Source: Lachnospiraceae bacterium (GTDB lineage: Bacteria > Bacillota > Clostridia > Lachnospirales > Lachnospiraceae). Taken from it: a stretch of DNA of 64,000 bases. The stretch spans positions 62,001 to 126,000 of the forward strand of contig JAFSTN010000024.1 in NCBI GenBank assembly GCA_017450485.1. Direction: 5' to 3'. Both the position numbers and the translations under genes were made by a program. The stretch's first letter is position 1. Every line of letters begins with the position of its first letter. Positions 53,749-61,864 of this stretch are shown here, in pieces. The notes beneath the pieces were generated by a model, which saw only the letters and a list, made by a program, of their open reading frames with translations, did no database searches and was not told the origin of the DNA.

Positions 53749-55790
53749 CGGCGATACTCATATTGTGGCCGATGGCCGCAGCTATCATATGTTTCTGCTT
53801 AGGCAGGCGGTCTGAGAAAGCCCGCGATATACTTGCCGATATCGCGACCATAGCTGAATGCGCGCTTATGATCGCACTTTTGGCACGTTCGCTGCAGGGA
53901 GGATCGGATCTGTATTTAGGTCTGCCGGGATTATGCGGGATGGGACTTAATCTGACTCTTGACGGATTCAGGTGTGTATACGGGACCGTTGCCTCGCTGA
54001 TGTGGGCGACGACCAGCGTCTTCTCGAGACAGTACTTTACATATTACGCTAATCGCAACAGATATTATCTCTTTAATCTGCTGACCCTGGGTGCAACCAT
54101 GGGCGTATTCCTGGCCGCCGACCTTTTCACAGCTTTCGTATTCTTTGAGATCATGTCATTCACTTCTTTCGTATGGGTGGCTCATGATGAAACGGGCAGT
54201 GCCATGAAGGCCGCCTGTACTTATCTTGCCGTAGCGATCATAGGCGGTCTGATCACCCTGATGGGATTGTTCATGCTATATAACATGATAGGGACATTGA
54301 CACTCTCTGAGATCCCGGTGAGGATCGAGGAGATCAGACAGGTGTGGCCGCGACCTTTTGTGACTGTCTACGGCGGGATCGTCACACCGACGAGGCTGTA
54401 TCTGACCGGCGGCCTGGTCGCATGCGGTTTCGCTGCCAAGGCCGGTGTATGGCCTCTGCATATATGGCTGCCCAAGGCTCACCCGGTAGCCCCGGCTCCT
54501 GCCAGTGCTCTTCTTTCGGGTATTTTGACCAAGTCGGGGATCTTCGGCATCCTTGCTGTGACTTGCAATATGTTCGCGGGAGATGCCGCCTGGGGCAGGG
54601 CGATAATGTGGCTGGGTGTGATCACGATGTTTACCGGAGCTCTGCTCGCGCTTTTCTCGATAAATCTGAAGCGTACTCTTGCCTGCTCATCCATGTCGCA
54701 GATAGGATTCATTATGACGGGAATAGGAGCCTATGCACTCTCGCAGCCGGGCAGCGAGTCTGCGGTCCTGGCTGCACGCGGTACAGTCCTGTATATGGTC
54801 AATCATTCGCTGATCAAGCTGGTTCTCTTTATGATAGCCGGTGTTGTATATATGAATATCCATAAGCTTGAGTTGGCTGACATCAGAGGATACGGCCGCA
54901 GGAAGCCTCTTCTGGCGGTCTGCTTTGCCATAGGAGCGCTGTCGATCAGCGGTATTCCGGGTTCGAGCGGATATATCGCCAAGACATTGCTACACGAGGC
55001 TATAGTCGAGAGCGGTGCCGGACGCGTCATTGAATGGCTGTTCCTGGTTTGCGGCGGGATGACCCTTTGCTATATGCTTAAGCTCTTTATAACTGTTTTT
55101 GCGGAAAAGAATCATGACGATGAACTGCAGAAGCAGTATTATGGTCAGAAAGATTATTGGAATGCGGAGAGCAGGATAGCCGTTACCGTTCCTGCGGTCA
55201 TACTTGCGGTGATGGGACTGTTCCCATACCTGATCATGAACCGTACGGCATATATGTCATCACCTTTTCTCGGGATCACTCGCGATGCGATGGGAGAATG
55301 CGTGGTAGTGTATTATGCTGTGCATAATCTGACCGGATCGTTCATATCGATCGCGATAGGATTGGTTCTTTTCTTCCTGATATTCAGACGTCTGGACAGA
55401 AATGTATGGCCGGAATGGCTGGATCTCGAGGACAGGATATATCGACCGCTCATACTTAAGATATTGCCCGGGATCCTCGGATTCGTCAGTGCGATCACCG
55501 GTCAGATCACGGATGAGGCGATCATATTGCTTCGCAGGACCACACACAGACAGATATCCACGCGTGTACCGACCGGATCGATGGATGACCATCTGGCCGT
55601 GGAAGCCGGCATGATCCTGGATCATATCTTACCCCACCGTGACGGATCGTCTCATATTCCCGTACTGGTTGAAAAAGAGGAGCGTGCAGCCCGTACACAA
55701 CGTGTTATCTACGGCAGCCTGTCATTCGGCCTGATACTCGTGTGCATAGGACTGATCCTCGTATTGATATATACTCTGGCTTCGGCGTGA
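53742..55790 (+). CDS. Antiporter-like subunit 4 with long C-terminal extension
   Basis: 682 residues. The first ~440 form the Proton_antipo_M part (VFFEIMSFTSFVWV, FAAKAGVWPLHIWLPKAHPV, VNHSLIKLVLFMIAGV). The remaining ~240 contain further helices (about 475-495, 525-550, 655-680) and a polar loop. This recalls the long C-terminal arms of NuoL or HyfB-like subunits, though no lateral-helix assignment can be made. GGAGGAG lies in the end of subunit 3, which it overlaps by seven bases. Its stop abuts that of the UPF0340 gene on the other strand. Confidence 0.87.
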   Translation: MLTAILILWPMAAAIICFCLGRRSEKARDILADIATIAECALMIALLARSLQGGSDLYLGLPGLCGMGLNLTLDGFRCVYGTVASLMWATTSVFSRQYFTYYANRNRYYLFNLLTLGATMGVFLAADLFTAFVFFEIMSFTSFVWVAHDETGSAMKAACTYLAVAIIGGLITLMGLFMLYNMIGTLTLSEIPVRIEEIRQVWPRPFVTVYGGIVTPTRLYLTGGLVACGFAAKAGVWPLHIWLPKAHPVAPAPASALLSGILTKSGIFGILAVTCNMFAGDAAWGRAIMWLGVITMFTGALLALFSINLKRTLACSSMSQIGFIMTGIGAYALSQPGSESAVLAARGTVLYMVNHSLIKLVLFMIAGVVYMNIHKLELADIRGYGRRKPLLAVCFAIGALSISGIPGSSGYIAKTLLHEAIVESGAGRVIEWLFLVCGGMTLCYMLKLFITVFAEKNHDDELQKQYYGQKDYWNAESRIAVTVPAVILAVMGLFPYLIMNRTAYMSSPFLGITRDAMGECVVVYYAVHNLTGSFISIAIGLVLFFLIFRRLDRNVWPEWLDLEDRIYRPLILKILPGILGFVSAITGQITDEAIILLRRTTHRQISTRVPTGSMDDHLAVEAGMILDHILPHRDGSSHIPVLVEKEERAARTQRVIYGSLSFGLILVCIGLILVLIYTLASA

Positions 55791-56336
55791 TCACATTAAT
55801 GTATCATCGTAATGCGCGCGTTCGCCACCGATGTACTTCGGACGGACTCTGGCCGCAGTGATGTGTGCCTGACCGATCTCGTGATGCTCCAGTCTGACGG
55901 GTACCGCAACCTTCTTCAGATGCATGCCTATAAATGTATCACCTATATCTATGCCGGCATCGGCTTTGATCTCCTCAAGTGCAACCGGATCCTTAAACTG
56001 CTTATATGCGGTCGTGGCAAAAGAACCGCCGGCTTTTGGCTGAGGCACGACATTGACTATATCCGCACCGGAAACCGCATCCCGTTCGGTTATGATGGCA
56101 CGATTTAAATGTTCACAGCACTGAGCTGCAAGATATATTCCCTTTTCCTGTGTGGTCTTATATATTCCCTTGAATACCGCTTCGGCGACTTCCAGATTGG
56201 AGTTGGAACCGATCCTGTCTCCGCATACTTCCGAGGTGGAGCAGCCGACTACGAGGATCTGTCCGCTTTTTAAATGAGCTTTTTCGCACAGTTCCGTGCA
56301 TACTTCTTCAGCCTGTCTGGTTATTTCTTCGTACAT
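55791..56336 (-). CDS. UPF0340 (DUF436, YwlG-like) protein
   Basis: 181 residues, AAGGAGATGATCAA before ATG. Signatures: GQILVVGCSTSEVCGDRIGS near residue 25 and AAQCCEHLNRAI near 89, then MHLKKVAVPVRLEH. A family of about 180 residues found in many Firmicutes, of unknown function; conserved Cys and His suggest a catalytic or metal site. Convergent with the Mrp operon, with no bases between the stop codons. Confidence 0.92.
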   Translation of the reverse strand: MYEEITRQAEEVCTELCEKAHLKSGQILVVGCSTSEVCGDRIGSNSNLEVAEAVFKGIYKTTQEKGIYLAAQCCEHLNRAIITERDAVSGADIVNVVPQPKAGGSFATTAYKQFKDPVALEEIKADAGIDIGDTFIGMHLKKVAVPVRLEHHEIGQAHITAARVRPKYIGGERAHYDDTLM

Positions 56337-56421
56337 TTGATCATCTCCTTGATGCGTTTTGCCACTTATATATGGTCTATCTTGCTATTCTATCACATTT
56401 CTGGATAAACACATCTTAACT

Positions 56422-56450
56422 TTCTCAAATACCGTATTATAGGTTATAAT
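56422..56450 (+). promoter_or_regulatory. Candidate promoter of the second zinc-ribbon/TPM cluster
   Basis: TTCTCA (56422-56427), 17 bases, perfect TATAAT (56445-56450), 76 bases before the ATG at 56527. Confidence 0.5.
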
Positions 56451-56526
56451 TATCTACGTGTGACGTACTTGTATGCCGATGATGCCGCGAGATGGTATTG
56501 CCGACTGTCTACGAAAGGAAAGACAT

Positions 56527-58161
56527 ATGATTTCTTGCCCGAATTGCGGAGCCAATCCCAGATTTGACATAGCGAGTCAGAAAATGCTGTGTCCGTTCTG
56601 CGGTACTTATTCCGAGCCGACGGATGAGCGTTTTTCAGGTGCGGAGGGTGCCAATCAGCAGGAGGTAAACGGTGATTATGTTGGTCAGTCCGATATGATG
56701 CAGGTGAAGATATATACCTGTTCGCAATGTGGAGCCGAGCTGATGAGTACCGACAGTGATGCGACAGCTTTCTGCAGCTACTGCGGTACACACCAGATAC
56801 TGCAGGAGCGCCTGGACGTAAAGCAGCGCCCCGATCATATCATTCCGTTTAAGATCACCAAGGATCAGTGCAAGCAGATCTACGGGCGCAAGATGAAGAA
56901 GATGATCTTTGCACCGAAGGCACTGCGGAACCCCGGGTATATCGACGAATTCCGCGGTATATATATGCCGTACTGGTTCTATAATTTCGGCCAGAAGGGA
57001 ATAATAACCATAAGTGGAACCAAGGAGCATCGGAGCGGGAATTACCGTATTGTGGATTATTATAATCTGAGCGTCGAAGCGGATAATTATTATACGGGTA
57101 TATCTCATGATGCATCATCGTCATTCGAGGATAATATATCCGAGAGTCTTGCTCCATATGACACTCATGACGCCATTCCTTTCCGTACAGCTTATCTGAG
57201 CGGATTCTATGCCGATATACCGGATACCGATGCGAGGACATATGAGCACGAATCTGCACTTATAGCAGCGGAGGATGCGTTCGATGAAGCAATGCAGTCA
57301 CCGGGTTTCTCCGGATATGATGTTTCGTCTACCGGTGATGACGGCAAGATAACCAGGACACATACGAAACTGCTCTCCGCACGCAGTGCCATGTTCCCGG
57401 TGTGGTTTCTTTCTTACAGAAATAAAGACAGAGTCGCTTATGCGGCTATCAATGCACAGACCGGCAAGATGATGGCCGATGTGCCTGTAGACGGGAAGAA
57501 GTATCTGCTTGTGACCGCCATTGTTACTCTTATCATCTGGGCTTTGCTGGAAATGTTCAATATATCCTCCCTCAGAGAGATCGTGTTGACCGTTATGCTG
57601 ATAGCATTGGGCGGAGCTCTGGTGTATGGCATGGTCCTTGACAAGCTTAGTTGTGATACGCAGAACCGCGAGTGGGAGAGAAACTTAAATGCCCCGGCTG
57701 TTACGGATGAAGAATCTGTTGCTTCCCAGCCTTCGAAAGACAAGAAGAAAAAGAAGAAATCAAGCGCGGTCAAACATGAGAAGAAAACCGGTCTTGGCCT
57801 TGGAGGCATTCTGATAATGTATGCTGTGCTGGTAGTCGCAAGTGCGATCGCGATCTTCCTGGATTTTTCTCCCGCTATATTGGTCGTGCCGGTCGTTGCG
57901 GCGGTATATTGCCAGTTATCCCTTTCGTCACTTAACTACAGGAGAGGCGTGCTCAGCAACTGGTTCCTGATGGGTTCGATGGAGATATCGTGCATAGTAT
58001 GGCTCATCAACCCCTATAAAGATCCCGTATACTATGTATGCTGTCTGCTGATGACGATATGTGTGGTATGGTGTTTCTTTGATGTTCTGTATTATTACAA
58101 TCAGCTGATGACGCGTCCGCTTCCTCAGTTTAACAAGCAGGGAGGTGATGATCGTGCATAA
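56527..58161 (+). CDS. Double zinc-ribbon polytopic membrane protein (YdjG-like)
   Basis: 544 residues from ATG 56527 (GAAAGGAAAG upstream). Two zinc ribbons at the N-terminus (ISCPNCG...CPFCG, residues 2-25; YTCSQCG...CSYCG, about 62-85). The core has DHIIPFKITKDQC, IYMPYWFYNFG and MFPVWFLSYRNKDR, shared with the protein at 35489. About six membrane helices follow (about 320-360, 420-465, 475-530) with a Lys-rich loop (KDKKKKKKSS) between. The ribbons should be cytoplasmic. Probable paralog of the first-locus protein with a larger membrane part; role likely in membrane stress or organisation, by analogy with YdjG. Confidence 0.82.
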   Translation: MISCPNCGANPRFDIASQKMLCPFCGTYSEPTDERFSGAEGANQQEVNGDYVGQSDMMQVKIYTCSQCGAELMSTDSDATAFCSYCGTHQILQERLDVKQRPDHIIPFKITKDQCKQIYGRKMKKMIFAPKALRNPGYIDEFRGIYMPYWFYNFGQKGIITISGTKEHRSGNYRIVDYYNLSVEADNYYTGISHDASSSFEDNISESLAPYDTHDAIPFRTAYLSGFYADIPDTDARTYEHESALIAAEDAFDEAMQSPGFSGYDVSSTGDDGKITRTHTKLLSARSAMFPVWFLSYRNKDRVAYAAINAQTGKMMADVPVDGKKYLLVTAIVTLIIWALLEMFNISSLREIVLTVMLIALGGALVYGMVLDKLSCDTQNREWERNLNAPAVTDEESVASQPSKDKKKKKKSSAVKHEKKTGLGLGGILIMYAVLVVASAIAIFLDFSPAILVVPVVAAVYCQLSLSSLNYRRGVLSNWFLMGSMEISCIVWLINPYKDPVYYVCCLLMTICVVWCFFDVLYYYNQLMTRPLPQFNKQGGDDRA

Positions 58162-58975
58162 GAAAAACGATAATACCATGAAAAGCATGTATTTTCGGAG
58201 GCTGATAACAGCGATCATCGTTTTTGCGACGGCTGTAATAATCCCTTTCCGCGGAGTAAATGCCGCATCCGACGGGGCACAGCAGTCCGGGGACTGGCGT
58301 GTCTATATAGCCGACGGAGCCGATCTGCTCACCGATATAGAGGAGGAGGAACTGTTCGGCGTCATGAAGCCCGGTACCGAATACGGGAACATGGTCTTCG
58401 TTACGATAACCGATGCGGTGGGTTATAATTCTTCCGACTATATTGAGATGCTGTATCAGACCACAGATGTGCTAAAGGGCACCGATGCGGTCATATATAT
58501 CATTGATATGGATAACCGTCTGCTGTGGATTTCCGGGTACGGATCATTGAAGAAGGTGATAACACCCGACTACGGCAACCTGATCACCGATAATATCTAC
58601 ACCTATGCTTCCGATGGTGATTATGCCAGGTGTGCCAAGGAAGGTTACAGGCAGATAGTAGCCAAGTTGGAAGGACAGAGGATAGCCGGACCGTTACGTA
58701 CTGCGGGTAACTTCAGCATCGCACTGATGCTGGCGGCCGTTCTCACTTTCCTTTTTGCTTATATAACATCCGCATCACGCAAGGCCAAGGATGCGGATAT
58801 CCTGGATAATATCGAGCGACGTATCAATATGACCAATCCGAATATCGTACATACGACCACCAAGAAGATATACGATCCGCCGAGTTCGTCGAGCTCCGGA
58901 GGAGGCGGCGGATTCCGCAGCAGTGGCGGCGGAGGCGGCGGATTCCACGGAGGCGGAGGCGGACATGGATTCTAA
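58154..58975 (+). CDS. TPM-domain membrane protein with Gly-rich tail (YdjH-like)
   Basis: About 273 residues. GTG 58154 is preferred, eight bases after GGAGG; ATG 58148 is only two bases from it. Signal helix (about 13-35), TPM domain outside the membrane (about 50-175; RVYIADGADLLTDIEEEEL, VTITDAVGYNSSDYIEMLY, VIYIIDMDNRLLWISGYGS), a membrane helix (about 190-208), and a cytoplasmic tail ending in a Gly/Ser/Phe/His-rich stretch (GGGGFHGGGGGHGF). TPM proteins serve in photosystem repair in plants; in Firmicutes YdjH lies in the pspA operon. Overlaps the genes on both sides. Confidence 0.85.
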   Translation: MHKKNDNTMKSMYFRRLITAIIVFATAVIIPFRGVNAASDGAQQSGDWRVYIADGADLLTDIEEEELFGVMKPGTEYGNMVFVTITDAVGYNSSDYIEMLYQTTDVLKGTDAVIYIIDMDNRLLWISGYGSLKKVITPDYGNLITDNIYTYASDGDYARCAKEGYRQIVAKLEGQRIAGPLRTAGNFSIALMLAAVLTFLFAYITSASRKAKDADILDNIERRINMTNPNIVHTTTKKIYDPPSSSSSGGGGGFRSSGGGGGGFHGGGGGHGF

Positions 58976-59303
58976 TCCCTCGTCGAAAGTGGAGACCGGT
59001 AATCAGAGGATCATCCAATGTCAAAGCTGCGGAGCCGAGTTTGAAGCACACGAACCCAAGTGTCCGTACTGCGGTACCATGTATGAGCCCGGGGCCGAAG
59101 CTCACTATATGGAGCACCTGGGTGATATTCGTGAAGACATGGAGGACCTAAGCTCGCTCGCTCTGTCCGAGACCGGTTCGGAGTTAAAGCTGGCGGCGAA
59201 GAAGACTCTTAAGACTTTGTTATTTATAGTGGCAGCGATAGCGGTGCTTCTCGGTATATGCCGGCTGATAGATTTTCTGAGGCTGTATCTATGGTTTATT
59301 TAG
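58965..59303 (+). CDS. Small zinc-ribbon, single-helix membrane protein
   Basis: 112 residues from ATG 58965, which lies in the glycine-rich end of the TPM gene; the GGAGGC codon repeats there serve as ribosome binding site. One zinc ribbon (IQCQSCGAEF...CPYCG, about 17-40), an acidic middle and one C-terminal membrane helix (about 83-105). No known family beyond the ribbon. Placement suggests a cytoplasm-facing adaptor of the TPM/YdjG complex. Confidence 0.75.
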   Translation: MDSNPSSKVETGNQRIIQCQSCGAEFEAHEPKCPYCGTMYEPGAEAHYMEHLGDIREDMEDLSSLALSETGSELKLAAKKTLKTLLFIVAAIAVLLGICRLIDFLRLYLWFI

Positions 59304-59313
59304 GAGATAAGAC

Positions 59314-60099
59314 ATGAATTGTGCGCACTGCGGTGCACCCATGACACTGGAGGACAGGTTCTGTCCGCATTGCGGAAAACCTAATGCACAGGCTGCACAG
59401 CACAGCCGTGACATGGCGCATTACAACAGAGAGTTCGAGAAGACGCGCAGAGGCGTGTACGGTACTCTCAAAGCATATAAGGGCATAACCGCCAGACTTA
59501 TCCTGCTGGTCATAGCCATAGTGATCATGATCGTTGCATTCGCTCTGGACAACAACGTATACAGCCTGTATCGAAGCCATATGCAGAGGGAAGCCAGGGC
59601 GCATGCGGATGAAATAGAGGCTCAGATCCGGGAATATACGGAGCATATGGATTATGTTTCACTGGCCAGATATTCCGAGCATTATTCTCTTGCACATTAC
59701 AGATTTGAGGATGATGACAGATTCGGCAAGTATTATCCCATGCTGGTACTGGCCAGAGATTATACCAATCTCTATGCAGACATGATGCCAATCGTGACCA
59801 TGGATGATCCTTCCGAACGCCGCAGTTCATGGTCCATCGTGTGTGACGATATCACTCATCTCTACAAGCATCTCTATGATGCCGATGAATACTTCTATGA
59901 GGACGGCGATCCCGAATTGAACGCGAGAGCGGTGTCTGACGTGGAGAAACTGACAGATGCGCTGCTTATACGCTATCTTGGGTTTGCCCCCGGGGAAACC
60001 GAAGAGTTCCATACCATGAGTGCGGGAAAGAGAAGCGCATTTATAGAGGAGAAATTCGAGCGGATCACGGAAGAGAGGAGGGCACAGTCTGATGAATAA
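59314..60099 (+). CDS. Zinc-ribbon membrane protein with exported C-terminal domain
   Basis: 261 residues, AGGAGA before ATG. Zinc ribbon at the very start (NCAHCGAP...CPHCGKPN, residues 2-22), a membrane helix (about 64-84) and a 175-residue C-terminal domain outside the membrane rich in Tyr, Asp and Arg (SLARYSEHYSLAHYRFED). The latter resembles part of the next protein. No named family recognised. Confidence 0.75.
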   Translation: MNCAHCGAPMTLEDRFCPHCGKPNAQAAQHSRDMAHYNREFEKTRRGVYGTLKAYKGITARLILLVIAIVIMIVAFALDNNVYSLYRSHMQREARAHADEIEAQIREYTEHMDYVSLARYSEHYSLAHYRFEDDDRFGKYYPMLVLARDYTNLYADMMPIVTMDDPSERRSSWSIVCDDITHLYKHLYDADEYFYEDGDPELNARAVSDVEKLTDALLIRYLGFAPGETEEFHTMSAGKRSAFIEEKFERITEERRAQSDE

Positions 60100-60511
60100 A
60101 GCCGATAAACCTCTCACAGCCCGGATCATCGAGATAGTTTTGACCATCGTAACTATAATAGTTATATTTATCACGGTTGCGATAGCAGCCGACCTGGTAG
60201 ATTCGTATAAATATCAGGCAAGGTCTCCGTACGGTGAAAGCACATATGCATATGCCCTGGAGGAGGGGAATTATGCACGGATATCTAATTATGTAAGTGA
60301 AGTCGAACATAAAGAAGGTCTTCCGCGGGATATAGTCCGGTACTTCGGAGTGGGCAGATATTTCTATGCCAAGGTGATGACGGAAATGATGGAATATATG
60401 GATGATCCCGCATTGACGGATTACTGGGGACAGAAGCGGGCACTGGCCGAAGATGAATGCGGAGACCTCTCGGAATATGTAATATTGATAGATAAACAGT
60501 TGGAGCGATAG
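60092..60511 (+). CDS. Small single-pass membrane protein, partner of the previous gene
   Basis: 139 residues, overlapping the previous gene by eight bases (GAGGAGGGCA upstream of ATG). One membrane helix (about 10-32) and an outer domain of about 105 residues (LEEGNYARISNYVSEVEH, VGRYFYAKVMTEMMEYM) that looks like a shorter copy of the outer domain of the preceding protein, without the zinc ribbon. Function unknown. Confidence 0.72.
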   Translation: MNKADKPLTARIIEIVLTIVTIIVIFITVAIAADLVDSYKYQARSPYGESTYAYALEEGNYARISNYVSEVEHKEGLPRDIVRYFGVGRYFYAKVMTEMMEYMDDPALTDYWGQKRALAEDECGDLSEYVILIDKQLER

Positions 60512-60536
60512 TCAGCTGACACAGGAGGACAGACTA

Positions 60537-61862
60537 ATGGGTATACTTATTAAGAACACGCTCGCGATACTGCCTGACGGAGACAGGGATCGTGTAAAAA
60601 GAGCAAACATCTATATTGAAGACGACAGGATCGTCGGAATAGATGACCTGAGCTCATCCGACAGAGAGAATGTCTCCGCCGGATTTAAAGCGGATAAGAC
60701 GATTGACGGAACAGACCGGCTCGTGATCCCCGGACTCATCAACTGCCATACTCACTCATATATGGCATTTATGCGCAATGTGGCCGATGATCTCTCGTTT
60801 ATGGACTGGCTGTTCGGCACGATCGATCCCATAGAGCAGCAGATGACGGATGAGGATGCATACTGGGGTGCCATGCTTGCTATCACAGAGATGATGAAGA
60901 GTGGTACGACATGCTTCAATGATATGCAGATGAACATCCATCAGACCACCCGTGCGGTAAGAGAGACCGGCATGAGGGCTGTCATATGCAGAGGTCTGGT
61001 CGGCAGCGGCGATGACGAGGGCGGACGGATGCGTATAAACCAGACCATCGAGGAAAAGGAGGCATTTGCCGACTGCGACCGCCTGACATTCAGGTTCGGA
61101 CCCCATGCTCCGTACACCTGTGATGAAGATTATATGAAGATCGTGGCCGAAGAAGCAAAGAAACTCGACATGGACATCCACGTCCATCTCTCCGAGAGCG
61201 TATCGGAGATCGAACAGATCCGTGAGAAATACGGATGCAGCCCCATAGAGCTGGCCGAGAAAACCGGGCTTTTCGACAGAGCCTGTATTGCGGCGCACTG
61301 CGTCCAGGTGGACGACAATGATATCTCGATCATGGCCCGTCACGGAGTGAGTGTGGTCACGAATCCCGCCAGCAACATGAAGCTCGGTAACGGTTTTGCT
61401 CCCATACAGAAGATGCTTGATGCAGGCGTGAACGTATGCCTGGGTACGGACGGAGCGGCATCCAATAATTCACTGAATATGTTCCATGAGCTGAGTCTGC
61501 TGACGCTGATCCATAAGGGAACAGGCAGGACTCCTCAGTGCGTGAGCGCCGCAGAAGGCTTCCGCATCGCAACGATCAATGGAGCAAAGGCACTCGGCCT
61601 TGCTGATCAGATCGGTTCGATCGAGGCAGGAAAGAAAGCCGATCTTGCCATCCTGGATCTGAAGAATCCTTCACTTCAGCCTAAGAACAATCTGCTGGCC
61701 GGCCTGTGTTACTCCGCGAACGGCTCGGAAGTAGATACAGTGATCATAAACGGGAAGATCACTATGGAAGGTCGTAAGTTGCTGACCATAGATGAGGAAT
61801 TAGTGTATAATAAGGTGAATGCGATCATCGAACGCATGGGACTTGATAAAAAGGAGTATTGA
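60537..61862 (+). CDS. mtaD: 5-methylthioadenosine / S-adenosylhomocysteine deaminase
   Basis: 441 residues; amidohydrolase converting the adenine of MTA, SAH or adenosine to hypoxanthine. Metal ligands are seen in PGLINCHTHSYMAFMRN (HxH), VHLSESVSEIEQI, IAAHCVQVDDNDI and the Asp of CLGTDGAASNNSLNMF. AGGAGG before ATG. Only two bases from ahcY, with which it is surely translated; this pairing argues for SAH or its product as substrate. Which of the three nucleosides is preferred cannot be read from sequence alone. Confidence 0.9.
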   Translation: MGILIKNTLAILPDGDRDRVKRANIYIEDDRIVGIDDLSSSDRENVSAGFKADKTIDGTDRLVIPGLINCHTHSYMAFMRNVADDLSFMDWLFGTIDPIEQQMTDEDAYWGAMLAITEMMKSGTTCFNDMQMNIHQTTRAVRETGMRAVICRGLVGSGDDEGGRMRINQTIEEKEAFADCDRLTFRFGPHAPYTCDEDYMKIVAEEAKKLDMDIHVHLSESVSEIEQIREKYGCSPIELAEKTGLFDRACIAAHCVQVDDNDISIMARHGVSVVTNPASNMKLGNGFAPIQKMLDAGVNVCLGTDGAASNNSLNMFHELSLLTLIHKGTGRTPQCVSAAEGFRIATINGAKALGLADQIGSIEAGKKADLAILDLKNPSLQPKNNLLAGLCYSANGSEVDTVIINGKITMEGRKLLTIDEELVYNKVNAIIERMGLDKKEY

Positions 61863-61864
61863 TA

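Noticed and set aside
55791-56336. UPF0340 as part of the Mrp operon
   Set aside because: It is on the opposite strand with its own ribosome binding site and converges on the operon.
60512-60536. SAH or SAM riboswitch before the mtaD-ahcY pair
   Set aside because: Only 25 bases separate mtaD from the preceding gene, too few for such an element.
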